DNA from: Adineta vaga
Lineage: Eukaryota; Rotifera
Length of the DNA: 64,000 nt
Assembly (NCBI GenBank): GCA_021613535.1
Contig: CP075492.1
Span: forward strand, 4,216,001 to 4,280,000
Direction: 5' to 3'
Shown: positions 48,148 to 57,742 of the stretch, piece after piece
How positions within the stretch are numbered: the stretch's first letter is position 1
Layout of the letters: every line of letters starts with the position of its first letter
The notes under the pieces: generated by a model
The model's database searches: none
The model's input: only the letters and a program-made list of their open reading frames with translations
What the model was told of the DNA's origin: nothing
Translations under genes and position numbers: made by a program

Positions 48148-50437
48148 ATGGATTTGTTACTTCAACGGTATCAACAAAAAATTCGTCAATTTCATAAAAC
48201 TGAACGTATTGCTGATATCAAAGATCTTCTCGACGATATCGTATCATTTTTAAACGGTACAATCTCGAATTCAATCGATGGTTTACATCTTTTATCAGTA
48301 ATCTGTTTTGAATTAACATCAATTCATACATTAAAATGCTTTAATAATTCTGAAATAATCAATCATGAATTTTTCATTCTACTTCGTAGTACATTAATGA
48401 TGTTACTATCGAAATTAACATTTACAAACTTATCAAAACCAGAGAAACAATGTTTAGATGCAATTAGTTTATTTATCACTCAATTATGCTTATATAAAAA
48501 TCAAATTTCTTTAAATTTCTTTATTGATAATAATGAACAATTGGATCCAAATAGCAAACATACAATTCATTTATTATCCTATGAAAAAATCTTTTTTTCA
48601 GAATTATTTATTAAAAAATTTATTCGAATCTTAAATGATGATATATCTGTTAAAGAATATAAACCATATCATATCAAATATAAAATTGTTGATCGTTTCC
48701 TTCGAATAGCAATGAAATGGATTGATACTAATTACAAATTACTTCTTGATTCCATCGTTAAATGTCTTGAATCATCAATTTATTTGAATCTTTATAAAAC
48801 TATTGATCTGCGTCAAATGATCTTAAGTCCAAAACAATCATTTTTCATGTATCAATGTCCGAAATTTATTCGTCTATGTAGTCAAACTCGTCAAGTCGAA
48901 ATATCGGAGATCCTATCGAAATCAATGATACAATTTAGTAATGATATCTTTGACATACAATTAGGAACTGTATTGGATGGTAAATCAAGAACTCAAGTTC
49001 TTTCATGGTACATTGAATTATTGAATTATTTTGCTTTAACACCGAATACAAGAGAATTTTTTGTTCGAAGTAAGTTTGTATTAGACATCAGTAATTTGAA
49101 GATATACGATGTAATGAATGTGAATGTTTTTGTTGAACTATTCATTTTTAGGAATCAATTTTAGTACGACAATGGTCGATCATATGATTGGAATCTTGAG
49201 AAGTGAACCATTAATTATAAGTGTTCATAAAAATGCTGAACTTTTTCATGCTGATGTTGCTCTCATGTCATATTCAATAACATTGTTATATAATTTAACA
49301 TTTGAAAAGAAAATCTTTTATGATTTGAAATATCGAAATGTAATATCTGTTTGTGAGAAACTCTACGAAGCAATCGATCGAACAATACAATTTGCATCTC
49401 GAACTTTAGGTGCTATTTTAAATCAAGAAGATATTGATGAAATTGATAGTCCATCAAAAGTAGCACGATCCTATTTATATTTTATTGAAAATACAATTGA
49501 TGATATCACTCTTACATATCATGGAATCAGATTAGATGGTGTATTAACAAATCTTGAAAGTATAATATTAAGAAAAGCTTTCGCTTTTTTTTTCTACTGA
49601 TATTCTGTTTTAGCTATTGTTCAAAATGATGAAATTAAAGAAGAAATAACGAATGATGGCGATGGTATTCCATTAATTGCACGATGTGCATATGAACCAC
49701 ATCTTGATATCGTCACAATTCAACGTCCAGCTCTTCGAATTCTTGATGCAATATCATTTGCCAGTCGGTCAGCAATAGAACAGATCAAAGAAAATGATAT
49801 TTTAATGGATCATATTAAAGATATCTCACGACGTAATGATCGATATCAAATATCAACAGCAAATCGTCTTCTATGGAAAGTAGAAGAAGAAGCTGAATTT
49901 ATATCAAAACAAGACACACGAAAGAAACCGAAACGAATAGAAATTAAGAAAATTTTCAATGAAAAAGAAGCGATTTATCAATATGTTCAAGGAGATTATT
50001 ATTTTCAATTGACTGATGATATCAATTTAAATCAATACGATATTATGATAAGTTTTTGTCACGATGATATAAAAATATGTCGTGATATTTATAATCATCT
50101 TCTAAATTTAAATCTCTATCGTATTTCATTTGATGAAGATAATACACATGAATTAAATCACAAACGAATGGCACAAACAATTGAAAACTCTTCGATTGTT
50201 ATTATATGTTTTTCAAATAAATATCGCTTGTCTTATGCTTGTCGATTAGAAGCGGAGTATGTAGTGAAACGACAACGTCCGATTATTCCAGTGAAAATTG
50301 ATCCACGATATGATCCAACTGGATGGTTAAGTAAAATTATTGACAATAAAACAATTGTTGATTTGACAAAACCGAATTTTCAAAATGCATGTCAACAATT
50401 AGTTGATGAAATCTATCAAACAAATGCAGTACAATAG
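48148..50437 (+). CDS. ARM/HEAT-like helical repeat - TIR protein
   Basis: Three exons (48148-49069, 49152-49559, 49614-50437), 717 aa from MDLLLQRYQQK; an in-frame ATG at 48103 would add 15 residues but overlaps a probable acceptor (tttttttcag), so a 5' leader intron is more likely. Residues 1-560 are all-helical with regularly spaced Leu/Ile and hydrophobic pairs, resembling ARM/HEAT repeats (VDHMIGILRSE, ARCAYEPHLDIVTIQRPAL, LDAISFASRSAIEQIKEND). Residues about 585-710 are a TIR domain (YDIMISFCHDDIKICRDIY, SSIVIICFSNKYRLS, CRLEAEYVVKRQRPIIPVK, GWLSKIID); Glu656 takes the NADase position. SARM1 has ARM-SAM-SAM-TIR; here no SAM is seen between repeats and TIR. The gene begins 118 bp after the stop of paralogue B on the same strand. 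Confidence 0.8.
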
Positions 50438-50537
50438 CAATCTTGACAAAACAGACGAATAAAACCTTTTCATTTCTAATAAAATACTTTAGAACGATTG
50501 TTTTTGTATTTTATTGTAGATATAAATTAGAAACGCA

Positions 50538-52496
50538 ATGACGAAAGATTATATGGTACTCTGGTTAGATACAAATCGTGTGTTTTCCAATGAGGAAAAT
50601 CAAGAATTCATCTCTCGATTACGATCCATCGTTGACACTGTCAAAGTCTATAATCAACTCGATCAATGTATTGAATTTCTCGAGAAAATTAAAGATGAAA
50701 AAGTTTTCTTGATTATGTCCGATTGTTTTGCTCGACAAATTAGTTCACTCGAAGAACAATTCAATCAATTGAATTCGATTTATGTACTTTGTAATCAAGA
50801 ATTTAAAGTTAATGAAATTGTGCAAACATATAGAAAAGGTAGAGGAATTTTTACTAAAATGGAACAACTTTGCAATGAATTAAAAAAAGATATTCGTCAA
50901 TTAATTAACGATTCAGTTTCGACAAGTATTATTCCGGCAACGGCAAATATGAATGATCTCAAAGGACTTGATCCAATATTTATGTATTCTCAATTATTAA
51001 AAGAGAATCTTTTTACAATGGAATACGATTATAAGCAAGAACTCGAACGATTTCTTGATTATCGCCGTAGGTTTTATAAAAATGATTTGATAGAAAAGAT
51101 GACAATTGAAGATCTTAAAAATAATTACCATAGAAAAACACCGATTGAATGGTATACAATGGAAAGTTTTTTATTTAGAATGCTTAATCAAGCCCTAAGA
51201 GAATTGAATATACAAACGATTATTCGAATGACATTTTATCTTCGTGATCTTCATGAACAAATTAAGCAACGACATTCCGTATCAGATCTTAGTACTTTTC
51301 CACATACTATTTATCGTGGTCAAGGCATGTTTAAGAAAGATTTTGATGAGCTGCTCAAATCAAAAGATGGTCTCTTCTGTTTCAATGTTTTTCTTTCGAC
51401 TTCATGCAGCAAAGATGTTGCTTTGAGATTTGCTCGTTATTCTCAGTGTGATAGTGCTAAAACGTCAATTTTATTTGAAATTAAGATTGATCCACCAATG
51501 GCAACATCTTTTTTTAGTGATATTCGAGAATTAAGTCAATTCTCAGAAGAACAAGAAGTTCTTTTTTCTTTGTCTCCGATTTTTCGAATTGGTGATATCA
51601 AACAAATTGAAGAACGTCTATGGCAAGTTAATCTTACTCTGACAAATGAGAAAGATCCACTACTCAAACGTCTTACTGATCATATGCGAATTGCACTTGG
51701 TCGTGGCGATGTTTGGCATAAATTAGGTCAATTGATGCTTAAGACAGGTCAATATAATGATGCTTTAGAAACATATAAAGTATTACTTGAAAATGTTGAA
51801 CCGAACGATAAAGCAGAAAATGCTTTTCTTCACAATCAACTTGGGTATATTTTAAAACAAAATGATCAATTAGAAGATGCATTTTTTCATTGTCAACAAT
51901 CGATCAAAATTTATCGAACATACATGACAGAAACTGATGCTCGTTTATCAAGTGCTTACTCAAATATTGGTGGAATCTTGAAAAAACTAGGTGATGCTAA
52001 TAGTGCATTGAAATTCTATGAACTTGTCTTAAAAATTGATCTTTCTGCAGCAAAGCCAAATCAATTAGAAATCGCTGTTGATTATAATAATATTGGTGCG
52101 GTACATGATGATCTTGGAAACTATTCCGAAGCACTCAAAAGTTATGAACAATCATTAGATATTAAACTTAGTCATCTTCCACCTCATCATCCATCAATGG
52201 CCAGTACTTATAGTAATATAGGATCAATACATCAAAAGATGGGAGATTGTTCAACTGCATTGTTATTCTATGAAAAAACACTAGGAATTCAGAGAAAATC
52301 TTTACCACCAAATCATCCATCACTCATTGTTACCTATGGAAAATTGGCAACCGTATACGAACGATTACAGCGATACGAAGAAGCCATTCAAAATGCTAAA
52401 ATAGCTGTTGATATCGCTGGTAGAGCGTATGGTGCATCACATCCAGAAGTGAGTAAAAGACAAAATTACTATGATGAACTTCTCAAAAGACTTTAA
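50538..52496 (+). CDS. ADP-ribosyltransferase (R-S-ExE class) with TPR repeats
   Basis: Single coding exon, 652 aa; an acceptor-like ttgtag just upstream of the ATG suggests a leader intron. Residues 1-115 form an alpha/beta domain of unknown family (YMVLWLDTNRVFSNEEN, VFLIMSDCFARQ, SIYVLCNQEF). Residues about 210-380 are an arginine-type ART: TIYRGQGM (Arg260), FNVFLSTSCSKDVALRFAR (Ser287-Thr-Ser) and FSEEQEVLFSLSP (Glu338-Gln-Glu340), the complete R-S-ExE triad that binds NAD+ and transfers ADP-ribose to arginine. From about 385 there are five to six TPRs of kinesin-light-chain type (GDVWHKLGQLMLKTGQYNDA, AYSNIGGILKKLGDANSALK, YNNIGAVHDDLGNYSEALK, TYSNIGSIHQKMGDCSTALL). No signal peptide, so probably cytosolic. 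ART-TPR proteins of this layout are abundant in bdelloids as far as I recall. All active-site residues are present. Confidence 0.9.
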   Translation: MTKDYMVLWLDTNRVFSNEENQEFISRLRSIVDTVKVYNQLDQCIEFLEKIKDEKVFLIMSDCFARQISSLEEQFNQLNSIYVLCNQEFKVNEIVQTYRKGRGIFTKMEQLCNELKKDIRQLINDSVSTSIIPATANMNDLKGLDPIFMYSQLLKENLFTMEYDYKQELERFLDYRRRFYKNDLIEKMTIEDLKNNYHRKTPIEWYTMESFLFRMLNQALRELNIQTIIRMTFYLRDLHEQIKQRHSVSDLSTFPHTIYRGQGMFKKDFDELLKSKDGLFCFNVFLSTSCSKDVALRFARYSQCDSAKTSILFEIKIDPPMATSFFSDIRELSQFSEEQEVLFSLSPIFRIGDIKQIEERLWQVNLTLTNEKDPLLKRLTDHMRIALGRGDVWHKLGQLMLKTGQYNDALETYKVLLENVEPNDKAENAFLHNQLGYILKQNDQLEDAFFHCQQSIKIYRTYMTETDARLSSAYSNIGGILKKLGDANSALKFYELVLKIDLSAAKPNQLEIAVDYNNIGAVHDDLGNYSEALKSYEQSLDIKLSHLPPHHPSMASTYSNIGSIHQKMGDCSTALLFYEKTLGIQRKSLPPNHPSLIVTYGKLATVYERLQRYEEAIQNAKIAVDIAGRAYGASHPEVSKRQNYYDELLKRL

Positions 52497-52998
52497 TTTG
52501 TTTTCCACATTTTTCAATATATATATACATATTTAGCTATGGTGTTCTTCTTCTTCAACACCCATTTGCTCACACCAAAAATATTTTATAAAAAGAAACA
52601 GAACAACATCTTTAAATATCACATTCATCGATTGTGAATCATGATTCTTTCTCTTCTTTGTATTTGTAATGAGTTATTGTATTTAGTATATCTATTGACT
52701 TAAATCGATTTCGATTTCGTGAATATTATATTTGATCGAAATTAGAAAAACAATATCTATTTTAGATTTAAATAATAATATTTTTCAAATTATATTGATA
52801 TCTACGTAAATGAATTAAAAAAAAGATTGGTTTAGTAGAAAAATTTAAAAGTATTAGTCTTTAATTTGAAAGAATAAGTAAAGAAAAATGATTGTTCGTT
52901 TAAAATGGTAAATGTTGGTTTTGCTTCGACTATTCTATAAATAAAAATAACAGTTGAATAATGTTGAAGATACCTAATGATTTTCAAAACATACGTGT
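52497..52998. other. Intergenic spacer between convergent genes
   Basis: AT-rich 3' flanks of the ART-TPR gene (+) and the Cys-rich peptide gene (-). No gene seen. Confidence 0.4.
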
Positions 52999-53223
52999 CT
53001 ATTTGCCCAAGCATCCACAAATATGCATACATGATGGCCATGATCCACATCCTCCAGGACATGTGCAGCCTCGAATCTCAAGAAGTTCTTCAAGTTTTCG
53101 TAATTGAAAGTCAGGATCTTCATTACCATTCGAAAACGATATGAATGCTGTTGATGTCATAGCAATGGTAGCCATAAGTATAATCACAATAATCCAAGCA
53201 CTTGCATTGTTTTTAATAGACAT
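52999..53223 (-). CDS. Small precursor of a six-cysteine peptide
   Basis: 74 aa, uninterrupted. A short polar N-terminus (MSIKNNASA) is followed by a hydrophobic segment (WIIVIILMATIAMTSTAFIS), an acidic spacer (NGNEDPDFQLRKLEELLE) and a C-terminal core RGCTCPGGCGSWPSCMHICG with spacing C-x-C-x3-C-x5-C-x3-C-x-C, ending LGK. The layout fits a secreted disulfide-rich peptide, either mature after cleavage near the Arg-Gly or membrane-tethered. It matches no family I recognise. Secretory, antimicrobial or signalling roles are all possible; the frame is short, so it may still be chance. Confidence 0.5.
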   Translation of the reverse strand: MSIKNNASAWIIVIILMATIAMTSTAFISFSNGNEDPDFQLRKLEELLEIRGCTCPGGCGSWPSCMHICGCLGK

Positions 53224-54032
53224 AATATATATTTTTGAAATATTAACGATGGAAAGTAATCGACGTTTATATGTTGTTTAAGAATATAAACTATGGTTTA
53301 TATAAGTTATTAAATGAAAAAGAAAATTTTCTATCAAATGTTTTTCTTTTTGCTTTTAATTCAACCGTATCGACATTTTTATACTATTATATGATAATAA
53401 GAAAATAATAGATATTTGTTTGTTTAGTCATGATTGGTAGAAAACTTAGATATTTATATATCGATATATCATGATAAAAATTTCTTTGTTTTTTTTTGTT
53501 TGTCGACAAAGAAAAAAAGTCTTTCGCGTAAAATATGCATTCCTTTCAAAAAAATCGTATACATACGAAATATTTCGATTAGCTCATTAGTTATTAATCG
53601 ATTCGATTACATTTATTTAGGACGACAAGAAGAGATAAAAATAAGAGAAGAAAAACATAGAGATATGAAAAGCTGATATTATAGTTTCTTTTTTTCTTTT
53701 CTTTCTTATTATTTGTATGATTAGCTTGTTTTCTGTACATATGTTTTTAACAGTCCTCTTGCATCTATAAAAATTTTTTCGTACTAACATATTTATCAAA
53801 ACACAATAGTAAACATTCGAATACAAAACATTAAACATGTGATGTACTGTTCTATGTTTATTGAGTAAAACACGATTATCTTCAATAATGAATAAGCGAA
53901 AGACAAAACATCTTATAACGATCATTTTGTATTTTTGAAGAAATTAAATTTATCGTTCGCAGTGAAGTTTAATAAATTCTTTTTAAAATATATTATACAA
54001 ATAAAATAGATTAAAAAAACGAAATTAATAAT
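53224..54032. other. AT-rich intergenic region
   Basis: Very AT-rich, with short open frames (53434-53676, 53617-53925) dominated by Phe/Ile/Lys/Tyr codons and no recognisable domain. Not annotated as genes. Confidence 0.4.
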
Positions 54033-54257
54033 AGAATCGTGTAGGGTAATTCAGATCAATCTTGACATCTTCCCACTTTTTTCGCTAATACTTTTTTTTG
54101 GCACATGGTATCAAAGAGATTCTTTCACCAGTAGATAGAGCATGTTTAGTTCTAGTTGTGGTGAAAAAATTACCTTTCTATCATGTCTAACGGCTGAGAA
54201 CGAAACAAAATATGATCGTCGACTCGAGTTTTGATCTGAATTATCCCACACGACTCT
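54033..54257. mobile_element. Short non-autonomous inverted-repeat element (MITE-like)
   Basis: About 225 bp bounded by 27-bp terminal inverted repeats. The left end reads AGAATCGTGTAGGGTAATTC and continues AGATCAA; the reverse complement of the right end (54231-54257) reads AGAGTCGTGTGGGATAATTC and continues AGATCAA, three mismatches in 27. The interior has no coding capacity. I could not identify a clear target-site duplication. The layout is that of a miniature DNA transposon, or of a solo palindromic repeat. Confidence 0.6.
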
Positions 54258-54407
54258 ATAAAGTTTTGAGTATTGTTCTGAAATCCGGAAAAGTAAAAAT
54301 CAAGAAAAATTCTGTGAAGAGATTCAACAGTTTATTTGACAAAGAACTATGTACAATGAAAAAGAGAAATCATCTGATATGAAGAGAAGTGATTTAGTTC
54401 ACTTTTT

Positions 54408-54484
54408 AGGGTGGGTGTGGGTGAGGGTACGGGTGGATAAAGACACTGACTTTCACCCTTCCGCAGCCTCAACCACACCCACTC
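54408..54484. repeat. G-rich telomere-like imperfect inverted repeat with G-quadruplex potential
   Basis: In an AT-rich setting, 54408-54432 holds five GGG runs separated by one to three bases (AGGGTGGGTGTGGGTGAGGG at its start). The C-rich segment 54461-54484 is its near reverse complement with about four mismatches over 24 bases, separated by a 28-base spacer. The core TGTGGG equals the telomeric unit that, from memory, is reported for Adineta. A cruciform or G-quadruplex could form here. Confidence 0.6.
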
Positions 54485-54789
54485 ATCCAGAACACAATGA
54501 AATAGAATAGTACTCGGTGGACGATGATTATGGTTGAGACAGACAGCAGAAAACATTTATTGAAGAATATTGCCCTTTCTCTTTAGCTATAAAGATATTA
54601 GAGATTTTTCCGAATTTTTGTTTTCCGGATTCCAAGACATATTCAAGTTTTGCATTTCTATAATAAAGATATGAATGTGAATCAGCGACATCTTTCCTTT
54701 CTTGGATTAGCGAATGGAGTTTCACTTCCAGCCATTCAGTAAACAATTTCTAGAATTATTATTTTCATTTTCTCACCTTGAATTTGTCG

Positions 54790-55583
54790 ATGAGCACGGG
54801 AACTAGTGATCAAATCACCACAGCAATTACCATTCCGATTGAAGATCCTTTAAAAGCAAAAGTAAATCAAATGAGTGATGAAAATTTCCTATCGAATACT
54901 GCAACTGACCGAATTGATATAAAACGTGTTCGATACCCACATTGTCTTGTTTGGACACCAATTCCTGTTTTGACATGGCTTTTCCCATTTATTGGTCATA
55001 TGGGTATTGCTCGTACAGATGGTGTTATTCGAGATTTTGCTGGACCTTATTATGTTTCCGTATGTATTAATCAATTTCTGATTTCTAATAGAATAAAATC
55101 AATGAATATATTTTGATAGGAAGATAATATGGCATTTGGTTTACCAACACGATATCTTCAACTGGATTTGAATCGTATATCAATGCTAGGCAGTTCAACT
55201 AATATACGAACTGTTTGGGATAAAGCTGTCGAACAAGCATCCGATGAATATAAGAAACGAATGGTAATTATTGAACTTTTAACTTTTCTTGATATTATAT
55301 GTTTTCTTTAGCACAATTTATGTTGCGATAATTGTCATTCGCATGTAGCCATGGCTTTGAATACAATGGGCTATGATCGAAAACAGACATACAATATGGT
55401 TTCATTAACATTTTGGATGTTTTTCTGTGGAAAATTTGTCAAGTACGTAGACTTATATGTCAATCTCGCTTTTCATTCTTTCATTTTTCTAGTTTTGCTG
55501 GTTTTCTTCGTTCTTGGATTCCATTTCTTATCTTAGTCGGTATTGTTGTTACCATCACTGTCGTTACAAAATTACAAACATAA
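54790..55583 (+). CDS. TMEM222: TMEM222 (DUF778/RTE1-family membrane protein)
   Basis: Four exons (54790-55059, 55120-55263, 55312-55442, 55493-55583), 211 aa. After a polar N-terminus comes the family block: [100 protein letters not shown] and a C-terminal membrane region ([20 protein letters not shown]). Nearly every segment matches animal TMEM222, including the His/Cys cluster [12 protein letters not shown]. Plant RTE1 relatives modulate ethylene-receptor and cytochrome b5 function at Golgi/ER; the animal molecular role is not settled. The start ATG at 54790 is used; upstream in-frame TTG codons are ignored. Confidence 0.94.
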
Positions 55584-55702
55584 TCTCAAAGTCGTCAAAA
55601 AGTTTATTTATGACAATCTACATTCATTATTTTTTCATTTCCTTTCGATTGAACATAATTTAAGAAATAAAATGTATGAATTATATAAATATTTTTAAGA
55701 CA

Positions 55703-56638
55703 TCAATAGAATGCACGTCGTAGACGATTCCAAAATACAGTTCTTATGTTTTTGTTCATCATAAAAATGAATGCAATTTGTACATTGGTACAAAAACTAA
55801 CTGTCAATACACATATGTGATAAAGAAATACAGGTGCTTCACCAGGTTCTACTGTATTCCATACTACGAGAACAAAACTAGGTAATCCTGCTGTACCAAG
55901 TATACCAATAAGTATGAGGACATTTCTCAGAACACGGATATCTCTAGTTGATGTTGACATTAAATTCGTGGTAGTAACATTTATACGTCGTGTATGAAGA
56001 ACAATATATCGATAGATGACAATGATAGTAAAGAAAGGAATGCCGATGGCTGTAGCCATATAAATATATAAAATTGATTGAAGAGAAAATGCTACAGTAC
56101 ACATATGCAGTTCAGATGCATATTCAAATGTATCTGAAATATTTAACATCAATATAAATTGATGAGAAGATGTTCTATACATACCTGAGAAATAAAGAAG
56201 TAATGGAAGAAGAGAACTAATACACCAACTAAGAAAAATAATGAACCAATGAACACGAAAAGTTAATAAGTATCTTTGATGATACAAAATATTGAAAAAA
56301 AATTGACTAATAGCCGTAACAAGATATGAATAACATATAGCATCTGCTGCTATACTTGTAAAATAAGATAGAATTATGCATACGTATTCATTGCTTTTAT
56401 CTCTTGGTATTAAACCAATGATTAATTGAGCGATCAGAACTATCGAATAAGTGAATATAGCACAACTAGAATTCATTGTTAATAGATTAGGAATGGTCCA
56501 AAGAGTTCGATGCAGAACAATCGTTAATGATAAAACAGTGCAGACAAATATGTTTATTATCTGCATAAGTCCGAGGAGGAAGAAACTGATATTTAGATAA
56601 ATAGGCGAAGGCTCACGGTATCCAAAACTGCTATTCAT
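55703..56638 (-). CDS. Orphan rhodopsin-like seven-transmembrane receptor
   Basis: Single exon, 311 aa. Seven hydrophobic segments are visible, beginning IFVCTVLSLTIVL, then ...CAIFTYSIVLIAQLIIGLI, VTAISQFFFNILYHQRYLL, WFIIFLSWCISSLLPLLLYF, ...ATAIGIPFFTIIVIYRYIVL, NVLILIGILGTAGLPSFVLV and VSFCTNVQIAFIFMMNKNIR. Conserved class-A cues are weak: the DRY position is occupied by FNIL, the Trp in TM4 is present (FLSWCIS), and the NPxxY motif in TM7 is degenerate (TNVQIAFIF). Short C-tail with basic residues (RTVFWNRLRRAFY). This intronless type belongs to the large lineage-specific receptor families of rotifers; ligand unknown. Confidence 0.75.
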   Translation of the reverse strand: MNSSFGYREPSPIYLNISFFLLGLMQIINIFVCTVLSLTIVLHRTLWTIPNLLTMNSSCAIFTYSIVLIAQLIIGLIPRDKSNEYVCIILSYFTSIAADAICYSYLVTAISQFFFNILYHQRYLLTFRVHWFIIFLSWCISSLLPLLLYFSGMYRTSSHQFILMLNISDTFEYASELHMCTVAFSLQSILYIYMATAIGIPFFTIIVIYRYIVLHTRRINVTTTNLMSTSTRDIRVLRNVLILIGILGTAGLPSFVLVVWNTVEPGEAPVFLYHICVLTVSFCTNVQIAFIFMMNKNIRTVFWNRLRRAFY

Positions 56639-57742
56639 GATAATATTGTTATTTTTTGTTAAATGAAAATAAAAATGAAAAAAGAAGTTGAACTTTTAAA
56701 ATCAATGATGACAGTTTCCTTCCGTTTTTATCTCGTCAAACTGTCAACATAGACAAAAGATTTCAAAATTTAGTTATTTCATCGAATCATTTTAAATTAG
56801 AAAAAAAAAATCAATGTATTGATTTCGATTAGAAGATGAATCATAGTTTTATCAATAAAAGATAAAGAAAAGAATGTAGTATGGGCATTTTAAACAAATA
56901 ATTGTTTTGCATCATTAGTTGCTATGTTATAATCATTAAATGCAGTAGCTGGAATATATTTCCTCATATAAACATGAATGAATATGTGTGATATATAATG
57001 ATGAGATAGTCAACTAGTTGTGAAATGAAAGATGAAGTACTACACGTGTTGAAGAAGAAGATAAAAGTTCTTTTTATTTATGTACACATTTATATCGTCA
57101 ATAGAAGATTAGAACAAGACTATATATCAACCGTTAAACGCAATAGAAGAATTTTTTTGTTATATTTATATTCGAAAGTTTTTTTTTGTCGAAAAAGAAG
57201 AAGAAGAAGAAGAAGATAAATGATATTTGGATAAAACAGGTGTATGGATGATATCGACATGATACGGTTATTCTTCTTCTTTTTCAATCAATGAACAAAA
57301 TGAAAAATGATTTTTAATTTGTTGTTTTTCTTATCAACGAAATTGAAGAACGGTCAAATATACAATAAAGAGAGAATTGCTTTTGGAATGTTCGTCTATT
57401 CGTTTTTTTTGTTTGCTCTGTCATCATCATCATAGTCGTCTCTCTCTCTCTCTCCCTTCTCTCTATATATTCATTTGAAGTTAGTTTTATCGTTGTTTAA
57501 TAGAAGAGAGGCTACCTTATCTCTATCTTTCTTTTCAATGTTGGCAAGCAATGAAGAAAAAAAGCTAAAAGAGAAAGAATATAAGAGCACCTTTCGTTTT
57601 TGTTTTACTACCTTCTTCTGATTAATAATCCTCCTTTTTCTTTTTTCTCAACACAGAATCGAAAAAAGGCAAGCACATATGGCGTATACTTTTTCTTTTT
57701 ATTCGAAATTTGGACATGATTTATATGTTTTAGTTTTAATCA
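56639..57742. other. Divergent intergenic region with simple repeats
   Basis: Shared 5' region of the receptor (-) and the RNA-binding protein (+). Contains an AGA repeat (about 57193-57217) and a TCTC tract (57436-57470). A ttttag acceptor-like site just before 57743 suggests a leader intron. No gene inside. Confidence 0.45.

Noticed and set aside
48029-48148. Fusion of paralogue B with the ARM-TIR gene into one long protein
   Set aside because: The only available donor/acceptor pair leads straight to a stop codon; separate genes fit better.
54347-54746. Minus-strand frames near the G-rich hairpin as a possible gene
   Set aside because: The frames arise from simple G/C-rich repeats; no start context, family match or splice partners.
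57193-57217. AGA repeat as a possible CRISPR-like or satellite array
   Set aside because: It is a simple trinucleotide run without spacer-repeat structure.
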